Assembly (NCBI GenBank): GCA_023055505.1
Contig: JALIRH010000008.1
Span: 3,534,001 to 3,598,000, forward strand
DNA from: Callipepla californica brunnescens
Lineage: Eukaryota > Chordata > Aves > Galliformes > Odontophoridae
Direction: 5' to 3'
DNA length: 64,000 nucleotides
The notes beneath the pieces are model-generated. The model did no database searches. It had not been told where the DNA came from and saw only the letters and a list, made by a program, of their open reading frames with translations. Both the position numbers and the translations under genes were made by a program. Shown one piece after another: positions 34,484 through 48,141 of this stretch; positions within the stretch are counted from its first letter, which is position 1; every line of letters starts with the position of its first letter.

Positions 34484-37400
34484 AAAGTCCAATTTCCTTT
34501 GCTGGCTACAAATCACGACCTAGATTATTGACGTGAATGATTTGCAATGTACCATTTTACTTTTTGCTTCTTGGTGTTTGTACGTTCTGCTTGATTTATA
34601 ATGATTGGAGCTCTGGCCCCATAAAGTTCCTCTACCCTGAAAATATTAAGCCCATTTTAGAATAAACAATAAGAAAGAAAAAAAAAAAAAAAAAAACATT
34701 ACACGCTGCCATGTTCTGACATGGGAATGCACGACTGTCTGAAATGCTGTGCTTGGGATGCCAGTCCTGGACAAAGCCCCACAGAGCCCTGTAGGTGGGA
34801 TATGGCCATGTGAGGTGGGATGGGGTTGGGGCAGGGCCGCTGGAGGTGAAGACCTTAACCAAGTGCAAATGGGAGCATCAGGAAAGCAAGGGGCTGTGGA
34901 GGACAAGCCATACATACATGCAAGGCTTGCAAATAGCTAAATGTAGGGTGAGTTTTGCAGTGATTACCATCCCAAAGCCCCAGCCAGGTGACCAGCACAC
35001 TGTCCCCATTGCTATGGGTGAATGGGGCTGCCCACTACCCCATGCATCTCATGTCCTTCATGTCCTTCTCTCTTGCTTTAGGTTAAAGGCAGGTGACACA
35101 GGAAACTCCCCAGAGTCACCTTGAAAACGTGAGCCTGTAAGCGCGACTCTGGCAGGCAAAAAAGGAAAAATCTCCACTTGTCTGAAAGAAATTAATGATG
35201 ACGTACAGGTAAGGCAGCATGGCACGGGGCAAGAGTGGGGGACTGCAAATCTTGCAGCTGTCATGCCTGTGCCTTGTAGGGCTTCCCATGATATGGATGT
35301 TGTTCCTGATGCTTATTTTTGATCTGGAGACCCATATAATGAGGCTGAAAACTACTGCTCTGGTGGCTTACATCAGGTAGGGGTGGTATTTTAAGGTTTC
35401 AGCTTAGGGAGTCCCTCTGCTTCTGGGAGAAAAGCTGGGTAGCAACTTATGGCCTGAGGAACTTCTGGGAACCTTTCTGGATTCCAGCCCATGTGGAAAA
35501 GGATGCTAACCAACCTGCTCTGCAGTGGTTCTGCATCATACCCATCACTCATCCTCCAGGAGCCACGGAGGATTCAAGGGGAACTCTGAAATCTAGGTTG
35601 CCTTTAAAGTTTTCTGATGAGCAGAAGATGTTTATCTGCCTGACTGAGCTGTGGTTCAAAGACCCGATAGCTGCGTGCTTGCTGCAGAGATGAATCCAGT
35701 ATACATTTCTGAATTGACTTTTTTATACAGCCGTCATCAATAAATCCTCAAAGTCACTTGTGTCGGAATCAAAACTAGCTATGGAAATCATTACATCTAC
35801 AGTCAGTAATTGATAACATGCATTTCAAATGCGGAAATGAATTAGCTTCCAGTTTATGGGGGGATTTCAGGCTGGATCCAATTTCATTAGGCAAGAAATT
35901 CAAATAATGAACGAATGGCCTTTATTGTTTCACTTTTAAAGGGGAATTATTTGTTATCTTTTACCCTCTTTCCAAACGGATCTTTCTTGTTGTCTATGAA
36001 GTTTAACGAGCTCAGAAGTAATCTTCTGGTTCAGTAGGATGTAAACTTCCCACTTCCTACATCTTTTACCTCTCAGGACCTTGGGGCTTTCAGATCAATT
36101 TTGCTCTTAGGCAGCAGACACGGGGTACTTTGCACCCCATCGTTAGCAATTAAGCTTTCCTGCCAAATCCTCAGCATTCTGAAGCTCTCTGCCCAAGCAG
36201 ACAGAGCTGAGAGCCTCTCTGCCACTCACTTATGGACACATATCTCACCAAACCAATGCTCCAGGGCCATCTTTCTTCTCAGAAACATATACCCCACTCC
36301 TGCTAACCTCTAAACTCCCCTCAAAAAGTTGCAGGAAAGCAACATTTGAAACTTCTGTTGGACAAGGAAGCTGAGAAGGGAGCAGCTCTTCCAGCCTGGG
36401 ACAAGTTGCAAGCTTCAGATTTGTTCTCCCTTCTCCTCCCATCCCAATCCAAGCTGGGACAGCGGGAGGTGGGCTGGGACTGAGCACATCTTAGTGAGCA
36501 GAGAATGCAAAACAGTTGTTGCTGCTGCTCGGGCCAGTTGAAATATTTCATCTTGGATGTGAACAGTTAAGTGAAAAAAATAATAATAATAAAGACACCC
36601 CCACCCAGCTTCATTTTGTTTTATTTTAGCTGCAGAATTGTGCTGGTTTGAGCAGAGGAAACACAGCTGCCAATCTGGGTATGTCACAATGCAGCACTTT
36701 CGCAATTTGGATATGTTTTGTCTCTTCAGAGAAAAAAGACATAGGTCAGGAAAGCAGCAAACTATAAGCCACTTCTGCAAAAACAAAACAGAACAAAAAA
36801 AAAAAGTTTTATTTTTGAACCAAATTTGAGAAAATCGTTTCTTATTTCTGATATTCCCCAAAACCTCAAGATTTACCCACCAATGCAGAGACATTTATGA
36901 ATTTCAAGGTAACTCTAGGAGACACTGTACCCTATGAAATGCATCTCCCTTTCCATTCTGCCCCAAAATAAAAGCAATGGCATCAGGCTCCCTCATGCTC
37001 TTGAGAAGGGCATCTTGAACCAATACACTCATGGAAGCTTCCCAAATTCCTCCATAAGCCTTCTCTGATCTTCTCATGGCCTGGCAGAGATGTCTCTGCT
37101 GCTTACTAGGATGTGCTTTCTGATACCTTGCCTGAATCTGCAGTGTGCAGACTTGCCTCTCCTATCCTCCATGGATCTACTGAGCAAAACCTTCTCTTTG
37201 CTGTTACTAAATATATATTCCCATCCGGAGCTGTATTTTCCCTCCAGTGCTCTTTTCTGTGTATTAAACAGTCCCAGTCCTCTCAATCTTTCCTTCCAGA
37301 CTGTATTTTCTCTGTCTCTGACAACTCCTTCTGTCTCCCCTTGGGTTCCCCTCATTCTACCTCTGCAATGAAGCAGTGTGGGACAGTGCCTGCTATCTGC

Positions 37401-38695
37401 ATTCCCATCACATTTTCTTCTATTTCTATTTTTCAGACTTTTTCCCTACATTATCAGCCCCACCTTGAATTCAAACCATCTCCTCCTGAGCACTCACAGT
37501 TCCTTACCATTGCAGAACAAACCACATGGTTTAGAAGGATAACCTCCAGTCCATCCTCCAGAACGTAAGCAGAAATGCTCAGCAGGACTATCTGCCAGAC
37601 CAGCTCTTGCAAAACCTCATGTTTGGGCTCTTTGAACCACTTCTTGGATGGAAGAGAATGACTTCTTTTGTTCTTGAATGCCTGACTTGCAGAGGGACTT
37701 GGTAGGGGAGCCATCCATCTAACCTCAGCCATCTTCAGGGTGGTCATGCAGCTTTTAGGGCTGCTTCATGGACAGCCATATCCCTTGACTTGGTGCAAGC
37801 CTAACAGAGGTGTCTTCAGTAAGTGGGAAAAGCTGAGTGTTGAGAGAGCTGACAACCTTTTGATGCATCCCAAGCTGATGGTAGACTGGAGGAAGAGGAG
37901 GATGTTGTAGTGGAGCTCAGTGAAGCCCGGTATGCAAAGACCACATGGCAGTTCAGAGCAATTTATTTTGTTCTTCAACCGTCTTTAATAAGATTTAAAA
38001 AAAAATATGTATAAACTCAACAAACATCAATCTGAAATCCATAAAATTTATAGGAGAGAAAAAGAAAAAAAAGAAAAAAGTCCCACAGCTCCTCTATTGT
38101 TTGCTCTGGGCAACATCCCAAACTCACACCGAACTGCAAGAGTGATCTTAGCTGGCCTGAAAACACTGAGGCTATTAGAGAAATTGAATCCAGACCTTTC
38201 AAAAAATAATTTAGAATTACAGAGGAGCCCATATGGTTAAAGAATATTGAAGTCACAGAGTGAAGTACTCAGAACTTAGGAAGTCTGAGATTTAAGTTTG
38301 CTTGCAAAAGTGTTTTCAACAGCAGTGGCAAAAACCAGAACTCAGACATAAGAGCCACTCCTTGCTACATTTCCAGTATCAATTCATGAGCATTTCTCAA
38401 TGGAAGCAAGTGAGGTCTTCTAGTACTCTTTAGCCTGTCTTGGGTGAAATAGCACATTTTCACCCTCCCTTGCCCTGCAGCGCTGAGGGACATTGTGGTT
38501 GCTGGATCCATGGGCATCACATGCCAGGACGTCGCTGTGCTGTGACGGGTGCATGGCTGCAAAGCAAAGTTATTTTGGCTCTCCTGTGTTTTAGGAGGGT
38601 GGAAGGTTTTTTAGCAATTCTAATTGAAGAAGGTCCAAAAACATCAAAAGCCCTCTTTGGTTGCTGTGAACCCCCTCGGGGTCATCCCGGTATGC
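34484..38695. other. non-coding stretch; pyrimidine-rich section 37090-37450
   Basis: A 19-base A run lies at 34678-34696. 35700-36100 is A+T-rich, free of frames and resembles candidate conserved sequence. The section 37090-37450 is C/T-rich on the plus strand and includes CAGTCCCAGTCCTCTCAATC, faintly like an internal CR1 block, but too decayed to call. The 151-codon plus frame there (37113-37568) follows from the pyrimidine bias. A-runs lie near 36798, 37998 and 38070. Confidence 0.4.
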
Positions 38696-38729
38696 CAAAA
38701 TCAATAGTACCCGCACTGTATTGATTTTG
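38696..38729. promoter_or_regulatory. perfect inverted repeat of ONECUT/HNF6-like sites
   Basis: CAAAATCAATA (38696-38706) and its exact reverse complement TATTGATTTTG (38719-38729) flank a 12-base spacer. The ATCAATA/TATTGAT core resembles the known ONECUT (HNF6) cut-homeodomain site. Two convergent copies in a perfect 11-bp inverted repeat are less likely by chance than a single site. A short RNA hairpin is an alternative reading. Function is inferred, not shown. Confidence 0.4.
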
Positions 38730-40290
38730 AAATTTGAGATTAAAGCCCATCATTTTCTACTGCCGGTTGCCATCTAGAAAACCAAAGTAGGAATGGAAAA
38801 TTTTCACTGAAAGAAAGGAAAGCAAAACAAGAAGAAAAGGAATTGAGTTATGTTCCTTTATACAAAATAATCAGCTTTAACCAAGATGGGATTTAGGTCT
38901 TAACACACTGGGAGCAAACAGGACTGTTTCATTATCATCCATCCAAAGATTCTGGAACGAAGGATTAACAACATCTTAAACACATGCTTCCAATGAACTT
39001 CCAAAAATATATGTTATTTTTCTCTACCAGGGATTAGAAGGATGTAAAGTAATTAGTTCTGAAATATTTTGGCTGGATTACTGTGTACCGCTGTACGAAG
39101 GATATGTAACTATCTCTCACTAGTCTGGATAATACGTTCCATTTTGTATTACAAATTCATTTATATTGTCTGTGGATTTTTGGAGAGTATAAATAGAACA
39201 GAATCTCAATTTTCATTTGCTGGGAGTCTGTCAGAGCATATTCTTTTGAGAACCATTTAAAAAAAAAAAAGGCACATTTTGGTTTATGAAGGAAGTGTGT
39301 AACACCGCGGAGCTATGGCCTACATTTTCCAAAATGTCTCCCAGCCTTGCATTTGCAGTTTTGAGGTGTTCAGATTTGATCGAGCTGAGAGGACATCAAT
39401 GATTTCCTTGCTGAAGCCTTCAGGAAACATGACAACTTGAAAATCATTAGCTATTTGTCTGCACCTTTGCTTTTGCATGAAGGTGTCCTCGGACACCTTA
39501 TGGAGCAGTTGGGCATCCAAACACATAAACAGGAACACCTAGCATGAGGTGGAAATGCTCAACACCTCTCAAGAACAACGAGTGGTTCCTGCATTTTGCT
39601 GCTTGGACACCATGTCTGGCATGAAGACCTGTCAGATCAGTAGCTCCTGTTCAACATTTCTTTCTTTCGGATGTGTAGGCTCAATAGAGGAGCAGAGACA
39701 CAGGTGAGCTATGGCTCAGTGGGGCTCTGTGCCAAACTGTGACAAGCTACACGAGCAAATATCAGTCAAGGCTCAGGGAAGGCTGTAAATCTTATTAACA
39801 GTCAGCAGACATGTTCTTGATGGAGGAGAACCCTCTGATGATATTCCCATCTGGCCTTGAGACACCCAATTCTTGCCTGTGTGTTGAGTCCAGTCCCTTA
39901 CTGGGCTTTGTTTTCGGTTAGTTATGAGACCTGCCCATCACAATGCCAAGCTCTCCTCCTCTCAAAGACCACCAAATCCCTCTTGGCTGGATGAAACCCT
40001 GCCCAAACATTCTGGCTTGCTTTACGAATGAGATCACCAGATTTAGCCTCCAGGAATAGCTGTTATTTCACATCAAATTTACAATGACTCTCTGTTTTGT
40101 CCTGAGAGAGCATGTGTTTCCAGGAACAAAGGCTTCATCTGCCAGATGCCAATGCAAGGAGCTCTTGTGCGTGATAGCCACTCTGATACTGTCAGTCCCA
40201 TATTTTGCATCACTCCAGCATCAGCTGCTGTTGGCCTCAGCTCTAGAAAGTGTATGGAATATTTACAGCAGTATCCCTTTTGTTTTTCAG
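38730..40290. other. non-coding stretch, A+T-rich first half
   Basis: 38730-39320 is A+T-rich with one 63-codon frame and a 12-base A run near 39259-39270. The remainder is ordinary. At the right end TATCCCTTTTGTTTTTCAG is a good 3' splice-site-like sequence. Confidence 0.45.
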
Positions 40291-40418
40291 GTCGACCAAT
40301 CTTTCGGATTTGGTGACCTTAAATAAAGATGAAAGCAAAGTACCTTTATCAAGTAGCACAGAGGAATTTACTGTCCAAATGAAACAATTTCAAGGAGAAA
40401 AAGAAGGGAGTTTTCTAG
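40291..40418 (+). other. weak internal-exon candidate, unrecognised
   Basis: CCCTTTTGTTTTTCAG ends at 40290. The phase reading STNLSDLVTLNKDESK... from 40292 is open across the interval and on to 40501; its acidic/serine composition (SSSTEEFT, KQFQGEKEG) is protein-like. A possible donor, TAG/GTGTTA, lies at 40418/40419 but is a poor match to consensus, so the 3' limit is uncertain. No protein family is recognised. Confidence 0.12.
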
Positions 40419-43400
40419 GTGTTATTTGTTACTTTTTTGCATTCTGCTGTCTTGGAAAAAAAAATGTAGTATTTATAACAAGGAAAACTGCGTACAGTTA
40501 GACTGACATTTGGAGCCAACCTTGTTTCTAAATATTCATGAAGCAAGTAGACTGCAAGCGTCTCAACAGCGAGGAACACATTCCTTGAATGCATTTTCCA
40601 CATAATTCTCTTTTTGCATTTATTACATTTCGTGTATTTTTGTTGCTTTAAATGTCTTCTCTTCATTACATGGCTTTTGAGATACGGAGATGTGTAAAAT
40701 TGGCAATCTGCTGTAACGAAACACAGCACACGCTCATCCTGCACTTGGCCCTCTGCATCCCACTGCTCCAGCTGGCAGTGTGCCCGGTGATGGGAAGAGG
40801 AGGCAAGAGGAAGGCAAAAGAACCTTTCCACCCAGTAACCTCACAACATGAGGGACAGTTACCCCATATTATCTACTTTTACATGGCCATGCTCCCACCT
40901 GCACCCATAGCTTGGGCAGAAGTTGCTTCCCTCCTGCATTGACATTGCGGCCCTCTCCAAATCCTTATGTGCTGTTATTTCCCGTGAAGTGAAACAACAG
41001 CTGAGACGGAGGAGCACTGGGGCCTGAAGCAGGAACATCAATTGCACTCCCTATGTTGTCCTTCTTGCCTTTCCTAAGGTCTGCCCCTGTATCCCCATCG
41101 TGCCCACCACTGCCTGTTGAGTTGCCAGCCTCCAACAACTGCCTGTAACCACTCCAAGATCTCATTTTGGAGGTAATAACCAATTTAATTCCTTTCATGG
41201 TGAGTGTAGAGCCAGATTATTTTCCCCCCCATGTGCCTCACTTTGCTTGAAGCAGTACTGGATGCCCACTGCCATCTTACCACTGTAGCTCAGCCCTGAG
41301 AGCTCCTATCCCAGCCTGGCCACAGCTCCTTGCTGTTGGCCAAGGATACAATGAAGCCAAAGAATTTGGTATCGCAAAACCAGTGGGTGTGCTTGTTGTT
41401 GCATGGGGAAACATCCCATGTTGCTGTCCCAGAGCTGTGCTACTTGTGTTGCTTGCTGACACCCCTAGCATGAATATTGCTCCATTCATGCTACCATGAG
41501 GCTACGAGAGCAAGTTATGGAAGCCAGTGATCCTTCCTGAGAATTTTTCTTTTACCCAGGGGTGCTAACTCTTCCCTCAATCCTATTTCTCACCAATGAA
41601 CCCAAAGGCCAACCTCAGCAGTCTGTATTTCCCTCTGTTTTGCCCATCTCTCTGGTGCTTGAGTGGAATGATGAGCATTTGGCAGCAGCTCGGGCCCAGG
41701 GCTTCTGGAGACATGCTGCTTGCGAACAAAGGACAAAGTAATCTGTTTCTCTTTTTCCCTTTTCCTTGATTGCCCCTGTTCGTCTCTGCAGGCTTCCTGT
41801 CTCTGCTGTGTTTGGAAAGCTCCATGGTTTCAGTTTTCATGCTTCTACCATGCCTGTCCCATCTGTCTTAGGGTTTTGCATTTACCCTGGCAGGGCTATT
41901 GCTCTTCTCCAACTCTCGTGCCTGAAACAGCCTTTGCTTTTTACTTCTTTTTTACTTTTCACCTCTCGGAGCCTCCTTGCAAGTCCAGCTTCAGTCCAAG
42001 TCCAAACAAAAACAGCCAAAGACCTCAAAAGCCTCCACAAACACACAATTTCTGCCCACCCATTACCATCGCTCTCAGATTTATTTATTTTTTCAATATT
42101 GAGGCTGGTTTATATGTACATATATTTGATCTCAGATGGATTATTGCAGCCAAAAAAGAGTAAATAATGCAGCGCTGAATTACAAAAATGAATACCTTAA
42201 GATGAAACCTGCCTTAGCAGAGCCCTATGAGAATCACTGCTCCATAATGTGAGTGGCTGTGATTTATGACCTTCTGATAAAGATACCCTGATGGAGAAAA
42301 GATGCAGTTATAGGTAGGCAGGAGAGATGTCACATAGTTTATGGGTTTTGAACTTTTATTTTGGTACTAGGAACATGAACATAAAAGGCTATTTATCAGA
42401 GCCAGGCAGAGAAAGAAAGTGTTTTCTGATGATTTTAGCACATTACCTCAAAATATTGCTGAAAAAGTTTGGTTTTCCAGCAAGAAATTTCAGACCAACT
42501 TGCAGGCACGCTTCCTTCCACAATATTAATATTTTCCCCTATTCATTCTGATCCTGACAATAAGGATGGCTGCAAAATGCACTTTTTATTCTTGTTGTAT
42601 AGGACTATATATCAATACTTTTGGAAGATGAAGACGTCGGAGCCTTTAGGCCTCGATGTGATAAATTGAGACTGTCTAGGGGGAGATAATTACCAAACAG
42701 TCGCAATTATCATTGTTGCTCATTGAAAATCTTGGGTAATTTGCATGCAAGACTGCTGGGTTCGGTTTCAAGAAGGTGAACAAGCTGGATTGACAAATTT
42801 GTTAAATCTGCTGGAGAAGCACAGTTTAAAATAATAACAATAATTAGTAGTAATATAATTGATCTATTTTATTCTGTGCATGACAGGAATTCACTTTAAA
42901 TTGAACCAGCAAATTAAAGCAACATTTAGCATACCAAACAATATTGCTCGTGAAAACATCTATTTATATCTGCCAATAATTGTTATCTAACTCTGAAGTA
43001 CGCAGAGGATTATACAGTAACCTTGCTGTGCATTGGAGGAAGGAGATTTCAATCACTGAAAAACAGCTGAAATTTTCCAACAGAAGAAACTGTATCTAAA
43101 ACATCAAGAGTTTGTTTCGAAGCCAGTTGCTGAACTGTCCACCTCACCGTGTATTATAAATGGTCTTGTTATTTGTGTAAGAGAGGTTAAATGAAATCCA
43201 GCTAGATGGACAAATTGGCATTCTCATGGATATTTTCTCCTCTGAAATTAAATAAACGAGACCTGGAGGTTTTTGAGGGGAAGAAGGGCTGCTAAACATG
43301 TCGGTCTGAAGGAAAATAGCCTGAAAATGAAAATAGGGAAAGTTGTGGCATGATGCTGGGAGCACAAGTGAGACTAACCCTTTTGTTCTTACCTCCCAGA

Positions 43401-46400
43401 GTTTTCCATTCCAGCCAGCTGTATCAGGACGTGCCTATGACTTTGCTATGTCATTCAGACCTGAATTATGATATCCAGCAAAACCAGAGGGGGTCTTTGG
43501 AAATGAAGGACTTAGTCAAGGCTGGATACAGAGGGTAGACTCAGGAGATCTCAAGAAGGTGTGCCCAGGGCAAGATTTGCCCCATGCCTAGAGAAGTCCT
43601 CTTGCCTATTCTCCACGGTAATGCTCAGCTCGGGCCCCTGCTGCTTCAGAGGGCAGCTCAAGGGACAGCAGTGAAGGTTAGCACTCAAGCTTTGCAAGCT
43701 CTGCCCAAACTATTTTGGCTCAGATGAAATATTTCCCTTGCTGAAGAGGTTCTGAAGAAATCCCATTATCTTCCTTGGTCTGAGGCCAGCGTGCCCAGCT
43801 GGAGCTGTGGTGTGAGCAGCACTCCAAGCTGCAATGGTCCCAGAGCTGCTGTCCTGCAGTCCCATGGGACCTCTCCCCAGGTTCTGCTGCAGTCTGTTTT
43901 ATTTGGTGAATTCAGCTCCTGCAGTCCTGTCCCTTCCCTTATCTTATCCCCCAGTGCCCATAGTCAGGATGGGAGGTCAGAAGGTACAGCACAGATAAAC
44001 CCTGAGTGGCCCTTTGTGAAATACTGACAGGCTGGGATTTGTTATCTTCTTGTTGCAGCACCTGCCTACAAATCCTGCTGAAGGATTCAGCACCTCACTC
44101 CTCACCCAGGACAGCTCTGCCATGCATGTCAATGGGCAGCATGTGCCCATCCCACCCTGGTAAGCTGAGGGACCTGTTTTGGGTGAATTCAAACTCTTTG
44201 CACCCAGATTTGATATATCTCTATGTCAGTGTGATGGCAATGCAGAAGCATTGGGTATGGTACGGAGCAGGCAGCCTATGAATCAAAGAGGACCTAAAAA
44301 ACTTCTACTGCTCTTCAGCCTGTGCCCTGTCTGCTTGGCTTTGCCATTCACACCCAGCCCAGAACCCCAGACTTTACTTCTGGAACCTTTTGAATTCACC
44401 TCTAGCAAAGAGCTATGAAAATGTGGTGCTTCTCATCCAGATATATGTAGACAGAATATACACCATGCACTCCGGGTCATTGAACAGAGCCAGGTTGATG
44501 ACACAAGCTGGATCAATCATGCAGTAGCTTAAACCTTGAGCTGGAAGTATCTGAGACACTTAGTGTAGGAAAGACCTCTTTTCCCCTCTGCTCTCTTTGT
44601 CAACTAAGATTGACCTTGTGCTTTCCTTCAAGTCAACAAAAGGAAATGTCCATCACCAATGCCTTCTTGGAGCCAGCTGTTAGTGAGTCTGGTTGATGAT
44701 GAACCACGGTGACTAAAACCAAGGAGCACAACAGACCACCTCCTTGTCCATAGGGGAAACTGTGACCCAAAGTCCATCCAGGTCACAGATCATTGTACAG
44801 GTGCCATCACTTGACTTACATTTCAGTGGTGTGTGCACCTCCAGATCTCTGTGCTTGGAGTTGAATCAACATAGTGTTGCTCAGAGAGGAAGTAATACAG
44901 CCAAATGGGACAGTGCTTTGGTTTGGTTTGTGGGTTTGGTTTTTTTTTACTGTTTTAGGAAATTATGGCCGGAGTCAGACTCATCTGATATTCAGTCCCA
45001 ATGCATTCCAGCCCCTTGGGTATGGCTAAGAAAATTGCTCCTGGGTCCTAGACCCGATCCCTGCTTTGTGTTGGGTGAACTTGCACGCCTGACAAGTCTA
45101 ATTCCATCAGTCAACTGACCAGTGGCACCATGAACCCACTGGGCTCCTCCTGCAGACTTCTCTGGTGAGATTTTGAAGGCTCCAGTTAACTCCCAGGCAG
45201 AAATATCCTCCTCATGAGGGGGAAACACCTGGCTGAAATAGTCAGGACGGTGCACAAGGGCAAGCTTGAAAGCTACTGACAGATCTCCATGGTGTATGTC
45301 ATGTTTCACCTGCCTCTGTGCTTCAGTTTAATAAGTGTCTTGGTTTCCCAGGGACTAATATTAACTGAACAAATTATTTAATTTTGCTGATTAATTAACA
45401 CAGGAAAAAGGTCTGACCTTGCTGTGGAAGTAATAATGTTCCTCCTATGCTCTCACAAGAGGATGGTTTAATTTGGTGACCCCAGAACAGCTCAATCATC
45501 ACTGGATGCTGAATGCAATGGCAAAAGTGGCTTTCCTGAGGGGAACGTGGATGACCCAGGGTGAGCAGAACACACAGAAAAGGGATTGTCTGTTTTATGC
45601 AATCGGTAGATCAAGAGATGCTAACAGTGTAGAAATGTCTTTAAGTACGTCTGCCACCATGTACATTAGCCATCCACATGCCAAGTAGGTAGGATCAGAG
45701 GCACCGGGCTGTCAAAACAGAGAGTTAAAAGAAACACAGAGAAAACTTTGCCTTTTGTTCTGGGGGTGATCAGAGCAAAGCAGGCAGGACTGGGGATGTT
45801 GCATTTCTGAAATGATGTGAAGTTGTGGCAGGGTATAGAGTCTGCTTTGCTTTGTTTCAGAACCCCCTCCAAAGCCCTTGGGCTGATTTATGACCCACTA
45901 ACCTGTCATGGTTGTTCTGCTAACTCGAGATGCCTGCAGATAGACACAGGAATGAAGTCAGCTGCTCAGAGGTCTTCTGGCACTTTCTCCTGATTTATTT
46001 GGTGTTGGCAGTATATTTGGTGGCACCTCTGTCCCCAGCAGAGCTGGTGGTGGCCCATCTCCTCAGGTCCTTTCTTTTCTCATTTGTTCAACCTCATTTA
46101 TCCATGCAAACTCCTGCTCCGATGTCCAATAGCCACCTGTCACATCATCTCATCACTATTCCTGACTGGGCTTCAAGTGACTTCTGCAGGACAGCACCAA
46201 AAAGGCTGAGATGCCATCACCCCCCTCATCTGCCCACATTCGACCATGACACAGTAACACTGGATGTGTTTTCAGTGTCTGATCTGATGGTACAACTCTC
46301 TCACCATCCCTCCAGACCTGCTACGATCTCCTTGTAATAAATTCAACACTAAAGCTGGTGGAAAACATTTCAGCCGAACGCTGTGTTTTTTTTTTACCCA

Positions 46401-46427
46401 TGGGAAAATGCAGTCGGACTAAAATCA
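40419..46427. other. long non-coding stretch; A+T-rich block 42640-43140
   Basis: No mobile element or domain was recognised in 6 kb. The block 42640-43140 is A+T-rich and free of frames (many ATTA/TAAT cores and a GATTTGCATGCAA-like octamer relative near 42740), another conserved-element candidate. Two overlapping pyrimidine-rich plus frames at 41720-42167 (147 and 133 codons) and a 135-codon frame at 45930-46337 look like chance. A strong pseudo-acceptor lies near 41789. Confidence 0.4.
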
Positions 46428-46522
46428 AAACATTTTGAAGGGAACGTGTTGATTTTTACTGGGAAGTATCAAAACAGATTGTTTCAACTTTCTCGTTTTG
46501 TTTTGACAGTTTCAAAATGTTT
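46428..46522. repeat. inverted repeat, possible decayed DNA transposon
   Basis: AAACATTTTGAA (46428-46439) and TTCAAAATGTTT (46511-46522) are perfect inverted 12-mers separated by 71 bases. The surrounding 200 bases are unusually rich in GTTTTGA / TTTCGTTT words. This texture reminds me of old hAT-type non-autonomous elements, but I cannot name the family or find target-site duplications. Confidence 0.3.
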
Positions 46523-48141
46523 CGTTTCCATGAGGTAAAAACATTTGGGTTTGAATTTGTCTTAGTTTTGTTTTGACTTTCGCTCCTCAGGAGAACAATT
46601 GTAATTCTCCACGAAAAGCCTGAAAAGAAGCTCCCATAAGCCTCAAAACACTCCACTGGAAATGTTTCAGCACTTCTGGAGCCCCCAGGGCAGTTCTGGA
46701 GCCCTCCTCCTCAGGCTGCTCCCAAACCCATAGCAGTCATCAAAGCAGAGATGCAGCCAGATCAAGGCAGAGCCACGAGGTGAGACAACATCCAGCAGCA
46801 GACTCAAGTAAACCAGAAGAGTAAGGCAGCACATCCTCTTTCAGAGGATGGAAACAGATGAAGTGATGACTCCCCTTCCTTGACCTACCTGCTACACAAG
46901 CCGGTGATTCATTTCTCTGTGGTGCTCACTGACGTTCTACAAAGCATGGAAAATAAACCCGTAGGTAGCTTGGAAAGTCCCAAGCATTAAAAGATTTTAT
47001 TTCCTGGGTGCATTTTTGGTCCTGCTTCCCAGACATTGGGAAGGGAGGGTGTTTACCTCTTCAGTGCAGCCGTGGTTTAATTAAAAAAAAAAAAAAACAG
47101 GTTTACTTCCAAAGTGGTTCGCCCTCTGCATCTTAGCCATGTCTGAACGTGCTGGATTGCTCTAGGAGAGGCGGTGAGGGCTGAGTGACCTGCCAGCTCC
47201 ATTTCAGCTCTGCTGTCAGCAGGGCTCTGCTCACGCACCTCACTGTCTCTACTGTTGACGTTTACATCAGTTTTAGTATATTGGAACTTCATTCTCGCAG
47301 CTTTGGTTAAATCTGTCCAAGAGGTTAACAAGTTCTTAGGGGAAAGAAAGATCCTATCAGCTTTGCTTCTCCAAAAATCAAAGGATAGCAGGGGTTCGTA
47401 TGGGGAGAGAGGAGGTCTGCTGGGTACTGGTGGGGAAGTGCCCCAATCCTGAACGCAATGGGTCAGAGAGAGCAGTGGGGGAGACGGGAACTCCAAAAGA
47501 TTGTGTAGAGCCCCTGGTCATAAGCACAAAGAGGTCACACATCCAGCTTCTTCCCAGAGACAAAGCTCTGAGCACCTGGAAGTTTGCCCATGGATCTTTT
47601 AATAGGTCCAGTTCAGCACCTTATCCCACGTGGCTGAGATCAATGGGTCAGGTGGAGTAGAAGTGTTTTATGAATACATTAAGAGGGTGATATCAGCCAG
47701 AGTCTATTAAAACAAGCCGATATCCCGGCCTAATAACTTCTCCACACTGCAATTAGAAGCCAGGTCTCTGCGTGCAGCTTGGAGCTGACCCCGTGGCTGC
47801 CCCTCCACCGCTCACTGCAGGACCTGGTGTCCCTGAAAGCAAAGCACCTCGGAGCAGTCACAGTGCAAAACCACATCACTGCGTTGGAAAATCTGAATTA
47901 AGAGAGGGATAGAGCAAAAGAGCAGGGCAAGGGGCAGGATGGGAAATCGATGCCTCATTGAGCTTTTGTTCTGGACTGGTGAGAGCCCAAGATCACTCAC
48001 AGGAGCCCCCACAAGTTTGCAAACACCTTTACTTGTAGTTTTCAGTTTGACTTTGTTCAAACTGGAGGGTATGAATGCATTCCTGTCGCTAGGTGCTGAT
48101 TCTGCTACTTCCCCAAAAAGAAATGGCTTTGCCTTTTCTCG
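46523..48141. other. non-coding stretch, nothing firmly recognised
   Basis: Mixed sequence with a 15-base A run at 47083-47097. Frames on the two strands overlap (47077-47496 minus, 47255-47452 plus) and no domain was recognised. Confidence 0.45.

Noticed and set aside
34678..34696. A19 run as a possible retrocopy tail
   Set aside because: Sequence to its left matches no transcript I recognise and no target-site duplication is evident; treated as a homopolymer.
37264..37300. CAGTCCCAGTCCTCTCAATC resembling an internal CR1 block
   Set aside because: Only about 35 bases are similar and the flanking CR1 blocks are absent; it lies in a generally pyrimidine-rich section.
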